Counted from the stretch's first letter, positions 48,913 through 58,066 are shown. The stretch is DNA of 64,000 nt from Nocardioides jishulii (GCF_006007965.1 NZ_CP040748.1:3162001-3226000), one strand, 5' to 3'. Program-made: numbers and translations. The notes: generated by a model not told the origin, from the letters alone.

Positions 48913-49689
48913 GTGCTTGACGGAGCGAGGAGCACGACACCGGAACGCTGCACCTTCGGTGTTGACGAAGTGACGGTCCAGTACGACGACCGCACCGCTC
49001 TCGACGAGGTGAGCTGCGCGCTGGAGCCGGGAGTCACTGTCCTCCTCGGGCGCAACGGCGCGGGCAAGTCGACCCTGTGCCGGGTCCTGGCCAGCGCCGA
49101 GCAACCCACCCGGGGGCGCGTCCTGGGACCCGAGGGTCCGGTCACCGACCTACGCTCCCACCGGGCCCGGGTGGGGTGGCTGCCCCAGACCCCGCCCGTG
49201 GCTGCGCACATGCGCGCCGGCGACTACCTGGACTACGCCGCGTGGCTGAAAGGGATCTCCCGCAGGGACAGGCCCCGCGCGGTGGCCGAGGCCCTGGAGC
49301 GTACGGGTCTGGGTGCACGGCGCGGCTCACGGATCGGGACGCTGTCGGGCGGGATGGTCCGGCGGCTCGGAATCGCCCAGGCGATCGTGCACCGACCGTC
49401 GCTGCTCGTGCTCGACGAGCCGACCGTGGGCCTGGATCCGGAGCAGCGTGTGCAGTTCTACGCGACCCTGCGCGGCGCGCTGGACGCCGACACGGTGACC
49501 CTCCTCTCCACCCACCTGCTCGAGGACGTGGGCGAGCTGGCCGAACGGGTGCTCGTGCTGGACGCAGGCAGGATGCGCTTTGCCGGCGCCCTCGAGACGT
49601 TCCTTGCCACGGTGCCCGCGTCACCCGACGGGGACGGGCGGATCAGGCGCGCCTTCATGGCGCAGCTCACGGACGAGGGCGCGGCGTAG
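48913..49689 (+). CDS. ABC transporter ATP-binding protein, orphan exporter
   Basis: This 258-residue ATPase has Walker A GRNGAGKST near residue 46, the Q-loop in VGWLPQTP, signature LSGGMVRRLGIAQAI, Walker B LLVLDEPTVGLDPEQ and the switch His in LLSTHLLEDV. It is of the ABC-2 exporter type (CcmA/drug or bacteriocin-like). The GTG start is preceded by AGAGGA. It abuts two membrane proteins, and the three reading frames are contiguous or overlapping, so this is a complete exporter operon. The transported substrate is unknown. Confidence 0.92.
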   Translation: MLDGARSTTPERCTFGVDEVTVQYDDRTALDEVSCALEPGVTVLLGRNGAGKSTLCRVLASAEQPTRGRVLGPEGPVTDLRSHRARVGWLPQTPPVAAHMRAGDYLDYAAWLKGISRRDRPRAVAEALERTGLGARRGSRIGTLSGGMVRRLGIAQAIVHRPSLLVLDEPTVGLDPEQRVQFYATLRGALDADTVTLLSTHLLEDVGELAERVLVLDAGRMRFAGALETFLATVPASPDGDGRIRRAFMAQLTDEGAA

Positions 49690-51024
49690 GTGTTCCTGAT
49701 CTCTCCCTCGTTGGGCCTGCGAGTCCTCGTCCCGACCGTCGCTGCCTGCGCCTTCTACCTGCTTGCTGATCTCCACGCATGGGTCGGCCTGTGGGCCTAC
49801 ACGGCCACCACGCTCAACATGGCCCTGCTCTTCGGCCTCCCCGCCGTCGCGGGCGGAAGCGCCTGGGTGGGATCGACTCTTCGACGTGCCGGGGTCCTGA
49901 CCATGGCGCGCCAGACGGCCCGCTCGCGGACGTGGGTGGAGCTGCGCCTCTTCGCCGAGCTCGCACTCCACGTGGTGTCGGCCGTCGTGCTGGTGAGCCT
50001 CGGGGCCTGGCTCACGACGGCCCGCCTCGCCGTCACCGGGGGGCCGGACCTGCAGGGGCTGGCGGCCAGGGCGGCGATCTGCCTCGCTCTCGCCGCAGTG
50101 GGCTATGCACTGGGCCGTCGGTGGCCGGCGCTGACAGTGGTGCCTCTTGCGGTCATCGGGCCCTACGTGGCGGTGGGGGTCTGTCTCTACCTGGACACCG
50201 ACCTCCTCGCAGCGGTGACTCCGTTGGACGATCGATTCACCCCCTTCTCCCGCGACCTTCCCCTGGTGCACGCCGTCCAGGCCGGTGCGTGGCTGCTGGC
50301 AGCGGTTGGCGTCGTGGCGCTCCTGGCCGCCAACCGCACCTTGGCCTTCGCTGCTGCCTCGTGCGCAGGCGTGACCGCTTCCCTCCTGGTCCTGGTCGAA
50401 CCCGCGGACCGCGTGCACGTCCCCGAGGCCGCAGCCCCGACGTGCGTCGACGGAGCCACAGCCAGGGTCTGCCTGCCGTTGGCCACGAGCTATCTCGCAC
50501 GGCCCCTCGCCCAGGACGTCGACGACGTGATCCGGACGCTGCCCGGGCTGGCTCCTGCCTCCGCGGGCTGGGTCGAGGAGTACGTCGAGTGGGGCGCCAC
50601 CCCGCAGGCGAGCTGGCAGCGGGTCTCCGACCGGACCGTGGCCGACGGGTACGACGTCACCTGGATCCCCGAGGCCGTCCAGGTGGGCATGGCCACCGGC
50701 GTGGACCACGGTCAGGTCCGGCTGGCCCTGGTCTCGCACCTCTTCGCGACCTGGACCATCGGGCGGGGGGAGGGAGGGACCAGCGCCAACGAGGCGCTCT
50801 TCCGGTGGGCCGTCACCGAGCTGGGCCTCCCGACCGAGGGAGACGACCTCCATGGGACGCTCGGTGTCGAGGACCTCGAGCCACCGAGCGATGACCACGC
50901 TCGCGAGATGGAGTGGTTCACCGCCCTCTCCCCGGAGGAGCGGAGCGCCTTCTTCGCGGAGCACGCCCGAGCGATCCGGTCCGGCACCCTCTCCTGGTCC
51001 GCCTTCGAGAAGGCGCCGGGATGA
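49690..51024 (+). CDS. membrane protein with C-terminal extracytoplasmic domain, ABC partner
   Basis: This 444-residue protein is of unknown family. The first 240 residues hold about seven membrane segments, followed by a domain of about 200 residues predicted outside or on the inner face. That domain starts with a Cys pair (TCVDGATARVCLP) that could form a disulfide. The domain is acidic and ends with polar helices (LSPEERSAFFAEHARAIRSG). No enzyme motif is recognised. The GTG start immediately follows the ABC ATPase stop (TAG), and ATGA joins its stop to the next gene. It is probably one half of an ABC-2-like permease with a substrate-sensing domain. Confidence 0.75.
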   Translation: MFLISPSLGLRVLVPTVAACAFYLLADLHAWVGLWAYTATTLNMALLFGLPAVAGGSAWVGSTLRRAGVLTMARQTARSRTWVELRLFAELALHVVSAVVLVSLGAWLTTARLAVTGGPDLQGLAARAAICLALAAVGYALGRRWPALTVVPLAVIGPYVAVGVCLYLDTDLLAAVTPLDDRFTPFSRDLPLVHAVQAGAWLLAAVGVVALLAANRTLAFAAASCAGVTASLLVLVEPADRVHVPEAAAPTCVDGATARVCLPLATSYLARPLAQDVDDVIRTLPGLAPASAGWVEEYVEWGATPQASWQRVSDRTVADGYDVTWIPEAVQVGMATGVDHGQVRLALVSHLFATWTIGRGEGGTSANEALFRWAVTELGLPTEGDDLHGTLGVEDLEPPSDDHAREMEWFTALSPEERSAFFAEHARAIRSGTLSWSAFEKAPG

Positions 51025-51656
51025 GGCCGTTCCTGGCCGTACGACGCCTGGACGACGGCTGGTGGCTCGGCGCCATGGGGCTGTCGTGGTTGGCACTCGC
51101 GCTCTTCAGCTGGGCTGCCCTCCCGTTGATGTTCCCCTTCGAGGACCCGCGGACCTTCGTGAGCAGCGGGACCGTGGTGGGCCTCGTCCTCCCGTTGGCC
51201 CTGATGAGCGCCGTGCTCGTCGAGGGACCGCCCGCCCTGGTGGCCACGTCCAGCAGGAGGCTCGGGGCCAGTCGCACCGCCTGGAGCTGCGGCTACGTGC
51301 TCGTCGCCGGTGCGCTCGCCTCGCTCGGGGCGGCCTCGTTCGGGCTCCCGGTCGGCATCCTGGCGGCGGACGCCCTGCTCGTCGCCACGCTCAACGTGAC
51401 GGGGGTGGCGCTGCTCGGGACAACCCGTGGGTGGATCCCGGGAGCCGCGGTCGTGCTGCTGGTGAGCGTCCCGGGCCTGGTCCCGTGGAGCAGCAACTGG
51501 CTCTACCGCGTCGACCGGGCGACCGGGGTGCTCGCGGTCTCGGCGCTCGTCGGGGTGGTCGCCGTCGCCCTCTTCGTACGCTTCGGGGCGCTCGGCGCCT
51601 GCCAGCGGGCCGGGCGGCTGGGGACCGCGGCCCAGCAGAACGATCCCGTCGGCTGA
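51021..51656 (+). CDS. membrane protein, second partner of the ABC cassette
   Basis: This 211-residue protein has about six membrane segments, with short loops and few charged residues (LSWLALALFSWAALPLMF, VVGLVLPLALMSAVLV, YVLVAGALASLGAASFG, GILAADALLVATLNVTGVAL, GAAVVLLVSVPGLVPW, LAVSALVGVVAVALFV). It fits the size of a small ABC-2 permease subunit but has no recognised motif. The ATG overlaps the stop of the preceding gene (ATGA). Confidence 0.7.
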   Translation: MRPFLAVRRLDDGWWLGAMGLSWLALALFSWAALPLMFPFEDPRTFVSSGTVVGLVLPLALMSAVLVEGPPALVATSSRRLGASRTAWSCGYVLVAGALASLGAASFGLPVGILAADALLVATLNVTGVALLGTTRGWIPGAAVVLLVSVPGLVPWSSNWLYRVDRATGVLAVSALVGVVAVALFVRFGALGACQRAGRLGTAAQQNDPVG

Positions 51657-51667
51657 GAGCGGCCGAC

Positions 51668-51687
51668 GCCGGGGCGCTCGCCCCGGC
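51668..51687. terminator. hairpin terminator at the end of the ABC cassette
   Basis: GCCGGGGCG and CGCCCCGGC pair perfectly around two bases, 11 bases after the last stop codon. Confidence 0.6.
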
Positions 51688-51701
51688 ACCGGCCCCCGCG
51701 C

Positions 51702-54245
51702 TCAGTGGTCGACGGGGCTGCTCTCGGGGCCTGCCCACGCGGCGTACGGGTCCTGGTGCTCGGGCGTGATGACCGGGTCGGGTACGCCCGCGGTGATGCG
51801 GGTGCCGTCGGATCGGACGCCGCCCGTGTGCGGGATCTTGTCCATCAGACCGTCGATCCTCTCGCCCTGGCCGTCGAGCGGGACCACGACCTCTTCCCCT
51901 GTGGTCACCGTGATCCGCTTGCCGCGCACGCTGAGGTCGATCGGCCCTTCCCCCTCGACGATCGAGAACGTGATCGCGTCCTGGGAGAGGTCCACGGCGA
52001 GCCGCGAGCCGTGCCAGGCGAGGCGGAACCGCATGCGGTTCCAGTCGACCGGCAGGCGCGGGTCGAACGAGAGCCGCCCCTCGTAGTCACGCATTCCGCC
52101 GAAGCCGCAGACCAGCGCACTCCACACGCCACCGGCCGACGCCACGTGGATGCCGTCGACGGTGTTGTTGTGCAGGTCGCCCAGGTCGGTGTTCAGCGCG
52201 TGCCAGAAGTACTCCATCGCCGCCTGGTGGTAGCCGACCTCCGCCGCGACGATCGACTGCACGACCGCCGACAACGTCGAGTCACCCGTGGTGATCGGGT
52301 CGTAGTACTCGAAGTCGGCCTTCTTCTCCTCGGGCGTGAAGAGGTCGCCGTGCAGGAAGAGCGCCAGCACCACGTCTGCCTGCTTGAGCACCTGGAAGCG
52401 GTAGATGACCAGCGGGTGGTAGTGCAGGAGCAGCGGACGCAGGTCCGTCGGCGTACGGGAGAGGTCCCACACCTCACGGTCGAGGAAGAAGTCGTCCTGC
52501 GGGTGGATGCCCAGACCGTCGTCGAACGGCACGTGCATCCCCTCGGCGCACTTCATCCACTCCTCGACCTCGTCGGGCTGCACGTGCAGTCGGTGCACCA
52601 GCGCACGGTGCGCGGCGGGGTTGGCCTTGCGCATCCGTTCGACCACGAGGGCCGCGGCGCGCAGGTTGTAGCGCGCCATGAGGTTGGTGAAGAGGTTGTT
52701 GTTGACGACCGTGGTGTATTCGTCGGGGCCGGTGACGCCGTGGATGTGGAAGCTCGGGTTGCCGTTGCTGCGCCAGAAGCCGAGGTCGCGCCACATGCGG
52801 GCGGTCTCGACGAGCAGGTCGACGCCCTCCTCGGCGAGGAACTCGAAGTCCCCGCTGGCGGTGACGTACTTCATCAGCGCGTAGACCACGTCGCCGTTGA
52901 TGTGCATCTGCGCCGACCCGGCGGCGTAGTAGGCCGAGGCCTCCTCGCCGTTGATGGTGCGCCACGGGAAGAGCGCGCCGCTCTGCGCCATCTCGGCGGC
53001 GCGGATGCGCGCGGCCGGCAGCATCCGGCGACGGAAGTGGAGCGCATTGCGCGCCATGCCCGGCTGGGTGTAGGTCAGGAACGGGACCACGTAGATCTCG
53101 GTGTCCCAGAAGTAGTGCCCCTCGTAGCCGCTGCCCGTGACGCCCTTGGCCGCGATGCCGCCGCCGTCGGTGCGCCCGGCCGCCTGCGCCAGGCAGAAGA
53201 GGTTGAAGCGGATCGCCTGCTGCAACGCCGGCTCGGCCTCGACGACCACGTCGGAGTGGCGCCAGTACTGCTCGAACCACTCGGCCTGCTCGGCCTCGAG
53301 GTGGTCGAGGCCGTGGCGCAGCGCCCGGTCGAGCGTACGGTCGCAACGGTCGGAGAGCTCGTTGACCGGCACCTCCTTGGAGGTGTGGTAGGCGACGTAC
53401 TTCTCCAGCCGGGCGCACTCGCCCTCGGGCAGGTCGAAGCGGTAGACCGTCTTGGCCTGGTCCTCGGCAGCACGCAGCACCACGTCGGGCTCGACGCCAC
53501 CGCTGAAGTGGTGCTCCACGGCTGCGGCGATCGTCATGCCGGAACGGTGGCACTGGTAGCCGAGCAGGAGCCGGCCGTCATGGCTGCCGTGGGCCCGCGG
53601 CACCAGCACCCGCCCCTCGAACGCACCCGCCTTGCGCGGGTCGCTCATGCCACCCACCGGCGTCTCGGCCGCGCGGAAGTCGTCAAGGCCGTCCTGGCGG
53701 TTGATCAGCTGCGAGGAGATCACCACGGGAGCGGAGCCGGTGAGCATGGTGACCTCGAAGCTCATCACCGCAAGGTGGCGCTGCTCCATCGAGACCATGC
53801 GCGTCGAGTCGACCTGCACGCGCTTGCCCGACGGCGTACGCCAGACCAGCGTGCGGCGCAGCATGCCCTCGCGCATGTCGAGGACGCGCTCGTAGGACTC
53901 CAGCTCCGAGACGCCGAGCACCAGCGGCTCGTCGTCGACGTAGAGCTTGATCACCTTGGCGTCGGGGACGTTGACGATCGTCTGACCGGTGCGCGCGAAG
54001 CCGAAGGCGGCCTCGGCGTGCCGGATCTCCCAGGTCTCGTGGAAGCCGTTGACGAAGGTGCCGTGGACGACCGCCTCACGCCCCTCCTCCGGGTTGCCAC
54101 GCATGCCGAGGTAGCCGTTGGCGACCGAGAAGAGCGTCTCGCCCGCTCCGACGCCCTTCGGCTCGTACGAGAGCTCGCGCAGCCGCCACTCGTCCACCGG
54201 GTAGCGGTCGCGGTCCAGGGGGTGGTGCACCTTGTCTCGGGCCAT
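51702..54245 (-). CDS. glycoside hydrolase family 65 phosphorylase (trehalose/maltose type)
   Basis: GH65 enzymes phosphorolyse alpha-glucosides such as trehalose, maltose or kojibiose, releasing beta-glucose 1-phosphate. The 847-residue protein has the family's beta-sandwich start (GAGETLFSVANGYLGMRGN), the (alpha/alpha)6 barrel with GHYFWDTEIYVVPFLTY near 360, and the catalytic acid Glu in GVTGPDEYTTVVNNN near 500. Phosphate-binding residues are expected near YHQAAMEYFWHAL. Its start overlaps the stop of the beta-phosphoglucomutase-like gene (TGATG), which would convert the product to glucose 6-phosphate. Which disaccharide is used cannot be read from the sequence. Confidence 0.92.
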   Translation of the reverse strand: MARDKVHHPLDRDRYPVDEWRLRELSYEPKGVGAGETLFSVANGYLGMRGNPEEGREAVVHGTFVNGFHETWEIRHAEAAFGFARTGQTIVNVPDAKVIKLYVDDEPLVLGVSELESYERVLDMREGMLRRTLVWRTPSGKRVQVDSTRMVSMEQRHLAVMSFEVTMLTGSAPVVISSQLINRQDGLDDFRAAETPVGGMSDPRKAGAFEGRVLVPRAHGSHDGRLLLGYQCHRSGMTIAAAVEHHFSGGVEPDVVLRAAEDQAKTVYRFDLPEGECARLEKYVAYHTSKEVPVNELSDRCDRTLDRALRHGLDHLEAEQAEWFEQYWRHSDVVVEAEPALQQAIRFNLFCLAQAAGRTDGGGIAAKGVTGSGYEGHYFWDTEIYVVPFLTYTQPGMARNALHFRRRMLPAARIRAAEMAQSGALFPWRTINGEEASAYYAAGSAQMHINGDVVYALMKYVTASGDFEFLAEEGVDLLVETARMWRDLGFWRSNGNPSFHIHGVTGPDEYTTVVNNNLFTNLMARYNLRAAALVVERMRKANPAAHRALVHRLHVQPDEVEEWMKCAEGMHVPFDDGLGIHPQDDFFLDREVWDLSRTPTDLRPLLLHYHPLVIYRFQVLKQADVVLALFLHGDLFTPEEKKADFEYYDPITTGDSTLSAVVQSIVAAEVGYHQAAMEYFWHALNTDLGDLHNNTVDGIHVASAGGVWSALVCGFGGMRDYEGRLSFDPRLPVDWNRMRFRLAWHGSRLAVDLSQDAITFSIVEGEGPIDLSVRGKRITVTTGEEVVVPLDGQGERIDGLMDKIPHTGGVRSDGTRITAGVPDPVITPEHQDPYAAWAGPESSPVDH

Positions 54246-55012
54246 CAGATGCCTCCCTCGGAGGTGGGGACGAGCTCGGCGAGGTCGGAGACGACCAGGT
54301 CGGCCCCCGCTCCGAGAAGGGCGTCAGCACCGACGCCGCGGTCGACGCCGATGACGAGGCCGAAGTGGCCGGCGGCACCGGCGCGTACGCCCGAGACCGC
54401 GTCCTCGAGGACGACGCTGCGCTCGACCGGGGCGCCCAGCACCTCGGCAGCGTGCACGAACGTGTCGGCGGAGGGCTTGCCGGGCAGGCCCAGCTCCTCG
54501 GCCACGGCGCCGGAGACGACGGTGATGAAGCGGTCGGAGAGGCCGGCGGCGGCCAGGACGGCCGGAGCGTTGCGGGAGGAGGAGACGACGGCCAGGGGGA
54601 TGCCGAGGCCGCGCAGGTGGTCGAGCAGGGCGACCGAACCGGGGAAGGGGTCGACGCCGTCGCGCTCGAGCACCTCGTTGAAGGCGACGTCCTTGTGGTT
54701 GCCGAGGCCGCACACGGTCAACGCGTCGCCCGGGTCGGTGCTCTGGCCCTCCGGCAGCGTGATGCCGCGGGAGGTCAGGAAGTCACGCACGCCGTCGTAG
54801 CGCGGCTTGCCGTCGACGTGGGCGAAGTAGTCACCGGGCTCGTAGGGCGAGCGATCACCCCCACCGGGAGCGTCGGGAAGGGCCAGGAAGGCGTTGAACG
54901 TGTCGGACCAGGCCCGCATGTGCACCTCCGCCGTCGGCGTCACCACGCCGTCGAGGTCGAAGAGCACCGCGGCGTGGTCGGTCCACCGGACATCGATCGC
55001 TGAAGCGGTCAT
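54245..55012 (-). CDS. HAD-family beta-phosphoglucomutase-like enzyme
   Basis: This 255-residue protein has HAD motif I, VLFDLDGVVTPTAEVHMRAW, near residues 15-30, with the nucleophilic Asp and the acid/base Asp. Motif II is VVSSSRNAPAVLAAAG near 120, and motif IV is LEDAVSGVRAGAAG near 205. The context is decisive: it is translationally coupled to a GH65 phosphorylase, which makes beta-glucose 1-phosphate. A beta-phosphoglucomutase would turn that into glucose 6-phosphate. The ATG follows TAGGCT by six bases. Confidence 0.88.
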   Translation of the reverse strand: MTASAIDVRWTDHAAVLFDLDGVVTPTAEVHMRAWSDTFNAFLALPDAPGGGDRSPYEPGDYFAHVDGKPRYDGVRDFLTSRGITLPEGQSTDPGDALTVCGLGNHKDVAFNEVLERDGVDPFPGSVALLDHLRGLGIPLAVVSSSRNAPAVLAAAGLSDRFITVVSGAVAEELGLPGKPSADTFVHAAEVLGAPVERSVVLEDAVSGVRAGAAGHFGLVIGVDRGVGADALLGAGADLVVSDLAELVPTSEGGI

Positions 55013-55168
55013 TGTGCGAGCCTAGGCCGCACATCCCTGCGTACGCGAGCGGAGGACGCAGCTAACACTGTGATGACCGCCGCACACCACCCTTCGCATC
55101 CGTCTGCGCACCCCCGACCGGTTGACCTACAGTCGGCGCGGCAGACCAAATCTCGAGGAGCGAGCGCG

Positions 55169-56770
55169 ATGACGCTGAGCGCGGACCTACGCATCGGCGA
55201 CCCCGTCGCAGCGCCCCACTGGGACGCGATCGTCATCGGCGCTGGCCTGGGCGGCCTCTCCACCGCGGCGTTCCTGGCCCGCGAGGGGCAACGGGTCCTG
55301 GTGCTGGAGCAGCACGAGGTGGTCGGGGGCAGCAGCCAGAGCTTCCGGCGTGGCGACGACGAGTTCGACGTCGGCCTGCACCGGGTCGGCGAGTGCGAGC
55401 CGGGTGGGCGCACGCGGACGCTGCTCGCGGCCCTCGGTGTGGACCAGCACGTCGAGTGGCTCCCGGTCGGCCCCGACGCCTCCACGATCACCCTCCCCGA
55501 CCTCACGGTCCGCGTGCCCGTCGGCTGGGACGCCTACGAGCAACGACTGGCCGAGACCTTCCCCGCCGAGGCCGACGGCGTACGCCGCTGCGTCACCGTC
55601 CTGCGCGACGTCGCCGCCGACCTGCGGGTCCCCCGTCCGGGCGGCGCGTGGGCCAAGCTGACCGGCCCCCGGTCGACGCGGAAGTGGGCCGGGCGCTCCC
55701 TGACGGACCTCTTCGACTCCTGCGGCCTGGGCGCGAGCGCGCGGGCCGTCGTCGCGGCCGAGGGCGGCAGCTATGCCGCTCCCCCGTCGGCCACGCCCGT
55801 GTCGGTGCACGCGGGCTTTCTCGACCACTTCCTCACCTCAGGTGCCTGGTATCCACGCGGCGGCGGCCAGGTCCTGCCCGAGCGCCTGGCGCAGGCGGTG
55901 CGGGACCACGGCGGCGAGGTACACACCGGGGTGCAGGTCGACCGAGTGATGGTCGAGCACGGTCGCGCGATCGGGGTGACGCTGGTCGACGGCGAGGAGT
56001 TGCGCGCCGACGCGGTGGTCTCCAACGCCGACCCGAGGCGTACGTGGCTCGCCCTGGTCGGGCGCGAGCACCTGCCGAAGCGGCTCCTCCAGCAGGCCGA
56101 GGCGATGGAGCCGGCCCTGCCGTTCTTCACGCTCCACCTGGTGCTCGACCTCGACCTGCGCGGCACGTGGGACGGATCCACCCGGTGGGTCCACCCCGAG
56201 ACCGACGTGGAGGGCGTGTACGCCGAGCTGCGGGCTGGTCGCCTGCCGCGGCGGGTGCCGGTGATGATGACCTCGCGCACGCTCAAGGACCCCGAAGGCG
56301 CCCGGCCCGGCCGCAGCGTCCTGGAGCTCGTGAGCCCGGCGCCGCGCGAGCACCATGCCTGGGGCCTGCGGGCGGGCGGCCCGGCGGCCGGCGAGCGCTA
56401 CTCCACCAACCCCGACTACCTGGCCGCGAAGCAGCACATGGTCGACGCCGTCCTCGCCACCGCCGAGACGGTGATCCCCGGACTGCGCGACCACGTGCTC
56501 CACTGCGAGGCCTCGACCCCGGTCACCCACGAACGCCACACGCTCGCCTCGGGCGGCTCCGCCCTGGGCCTGGCCGTGACGGGTGGCCAGGTCGGCGACC
56601 GGCGCCCCGACGTCACCTCACCGGTGCGCGGACTCTTCCTGACCGGATCAGGCACCCGGCACCTGCCCGGCGTGGTCAACACGCTGCGAGGCGGAGCGGC
56701 CACGGCAGGAGCCGTGCTCGGTCGCGACCTGCTGGCCGAGATCGCCCAGGGCTCCGTCGCCCGGAAATGA
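55169..56770 (+). CDS. FAD-dependent oxidoreductase, phytoene desaturase/isomerase-like
   Basis: This 533-residue flavoprotein has the dinucleotide motif VIGAGLGGLSTAAFLAREG near residue 20, EQHEVVGGSSQSF near 45, and a C-terminal FAD segment GLFLTGSGTRHLPGVVNTLRGGAATAGAVLG near 490-520. It resembles CrtI, CrtD and CrtISO-type enzymes and prolycopene isomerases, but no other carotenoid gene lies nearby, so the substrate is uncertain. The ATG is preceded by GAGGAG. An upstream TACAGT could be the -10 of a leader about 30 bases long. Confidence 0.85.
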   Translation: MTLSADLRIGDPVAAPHWDAIVIGAGLGGLSTAAFLAREGQRVLVLEQHEVVGGSSQSFRRGDDEFDVGLHRVGECEPGGRTRTLLAALGVDQHVEWLPVGPDASTITLPDLTVRVPVGWDAYEQRLAETFPAEADGVRRCVTVLRDVAADLRVPRPGGAWAKLTGPRSTRKWAGRSLTDLFDSCGLGASARAVVAAEGGSYAAPPSATPVSVHAGFLDHFLTSGAWYPRGGGQVLPERLAQAVRDHGGEVHTGVQVDRVMVEHGRAIGVTLVDGEELRADAVVSNADPRRTWLALVGREHLPKRLLQQAEAMEPALPFFTLHLVLDLDLRGTWDGSTRWVHPETDVEGVYAELRAGRLPRRVPVMMTSRTLKDPEGARPGRSVLELVSPAPREHHAWGLRAGGPAAGERYSTNPDYLAAKQHMVDAVLATAETVIPGLRDHVLHCEASTPVTHERHTLASGGSALGLAVTGGQVGDRRPDVTSPVRGLFLTGSGTRHLPGVVNTLRGGAATAGAVLGRDLLAEIAQGSVARK

Positions 56771-56844
56771 CGCCGAGGGGCCCGACGGCGGGTGACGGCA
56801 GGTCCGGCCTTCTGCGGGCGGCTGCGTGGCCGTAGCGTGAGGTC

Positions 56845-57648
56845 ATGGAGATCAACGGCAAGGTCATCGTCGTCACTGGTGGGGGCAACGGCATCGGCCG
56901 CGAGGTCGTGCTGGAGCTGCTGCGTCGCGGAGCCCGGGTGGCCGCGGTCGACCTACGCGCCGCCGCACTCGCCGAGACCGCCGCGCTCGCGGGAGCCGGC
57001 GACCGGCTCACCAGCCACGAGGTCGACGTCTCCGACGCGGCCGCCGTCGAGCGCATGGCCAACGAGGTGCTCGCCGCCCACGGCACGGTCGACGGCCTCG
57101 CCAACGTGGCGGGGATCATCCAGAAGTTCGTGCCCTTCAAGGACCTCGACCTCGACACGATGCAGAAGGTCGTCGACGTCAACCTGTGGGGCGTCGTGCA
57201 CACCTGCCGGGCCTTCCTGCCGCACCTGGTCCAACGCCCCGAGGCGAGCTTGGTCAACGTCTCGAGCATGGGGGCGCTGGTGCCGGTCCCCGGCCAGTCG
57301 CTCTACGGCGCGAGCAAGGCCGCGGTCAAGCTGCTGACCGAGGGGCTCTACGCCGAGCTGCGTACGACCTCGGTGGCGGTGACGGTGGTCTTCCCTGGCG
57401 CGGTCAGCACGGGGATCGCCGACAACTCCGACGCCGCTGTGCCCGGCCGCGACGCCAGCAACAGCGACGCCGCAGCCAAGCTGACCTCGGCCCCCGACGC
57501 CGGTCGGATGATCGTGGAGGCGATGGAGAAGGGGCAGCCACGGCTGAGGATCGGCTCCGACGCCACCATGCTGGACCGCCTGTCGCGCCTGGCGCCGACG
57601 CGGGCGATCGAGCTGGTCGCCAAGCGGATGGCCGGCCTGGTGAGCTGA
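56845..57648 (+). CDS. short-chain dehydrogenase/reductase
   Basis: This 267-residue SDR has the cofactor motif TGGGNGIGREV near residue 12, NVAGI near 90 (NAG-type), Ser in VNVSSMGAL and the YxxxK motif YGASKAAVK near 155. An Asp after strand 2 (VDLRA) suggests NAD. ATG is six bases after TAGCGT. It lies 75 bases after the CrtI-like gene on the same strand but appears to have its own promoter. The substrate is unknown. Confidence 0.9.
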   Translation: MEINGKVIVVTGGGNGIGREVVLELLRRGARVAAVDLRAAALAETAALAGAGDRLTSHEVDVSDAAAVERMANEVLAAHGTVDGLANVAGIIQKFVPFKDLDLDTMQKVVDVNLWGVVHTCRAFLPHLVQRPEASLVNVSSMGALVPVPGQSLYGASKAAVKLLTEGLYAELRTTSVAVTVVFPGAVSTGIADNSDAAVPGRDASNSDAAAKLTSAPDAGRMIVEAMEKGQPRLRIGSDATMLDRLSRLAPTRAIELVAKRMAGLVS

Positions 57649-57687
57649 GACTCGTTGCTAGCCTTGGCAGCGGCGTCAGGATCCTGA

Positions 57688-57731
57688 CCCCCGGACGAGG
57701 GAGCCGTACCCGGAACGCGACAAGACGGCCA
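57688..57731 (+). ncRNA. guanidine-III riboswitch
   Basis: The leader contains CCGGACGAGG, then GCCGTACCCGG and GACAAGACGG in the order and spacing of the class III guanidine aptamer (former ykkC-III). It stands just upstream of a small SMR exporter gene, its usual target. A promoter-like TAGCCT lies near 57659. GAGAGGTG, the ribosome site, follows at once, suggesting translational control. Confidence 0.92.
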
Positions 57732-57745
57732 CCGAGAGGTGCGTC

Positions 57746-58060
57746 ATGGCGTGGTTGGTGCTGGTGGTCTCCGGGATGCTGGAGGCGGTCTGGGCGTTGG
57801 CCCTGGGCAAGTCGGAGGGGTTCACGCGACCGGTGCCGACGGCGGTCTTCGGCGTCGCCGTCACGCTGAGCATGGTGGGGTTGGCCTACGCGATGCGGAC
57901 GCTCCCGGTCGGCACCGCGTACGCGGTCTGGGTCGGCATCGGCGCCTCCCTCACGGTGGCGTGGTCGATGGCGACCGGCGACGAGCCGTTCAGCGTCGTC
58001 AAGCTGTTGCTGATCGCGGGCCTCATCGGGTGCGTCATCGGGCTGAAGCTGGCCCACTGA
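57746..58060 (+). CDS. sugE: SMR-family guanidinium exporter (SugE/Gdx)
   Basis: This 104-residue protein has four membrane helices and belongs to the small multidrug resistance family. The essential acid is Glu13 in LVVSGMLEAVWALALGKSEGF; E13 and the GF-type motif after it are typical of Gdx guanidinium/proton antiporters. VGTAYAVWVGIGA is the conserved third-helix region. It follows a guanidine-III riboswitch, which identifies guanidinium as the substrate. Only one SMR gene is present, so the transporter is probably a homodimer in dual topology. Confidence 0.95.
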   Translation: MAWLVLVVSGMLEAVWALALGKSEGFTRPVPTAVFGVAVTLSMVGLAYAMRTLPVGTAYAVWVGIGASLTVAWSMATGDEPFSVVKLLLIAGLIGCVIGLKLAH

Positions 58061-58066
58061 CACCAC

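Noticed and set aside
51705..54800. Plus-strand open frame of about 1000 codons opposite the GH65 gene
   Set aside because: The minus strand encodes a complete GH65 enzyme with its catalytic motif. The opposite frame is a codon-bias shadow.
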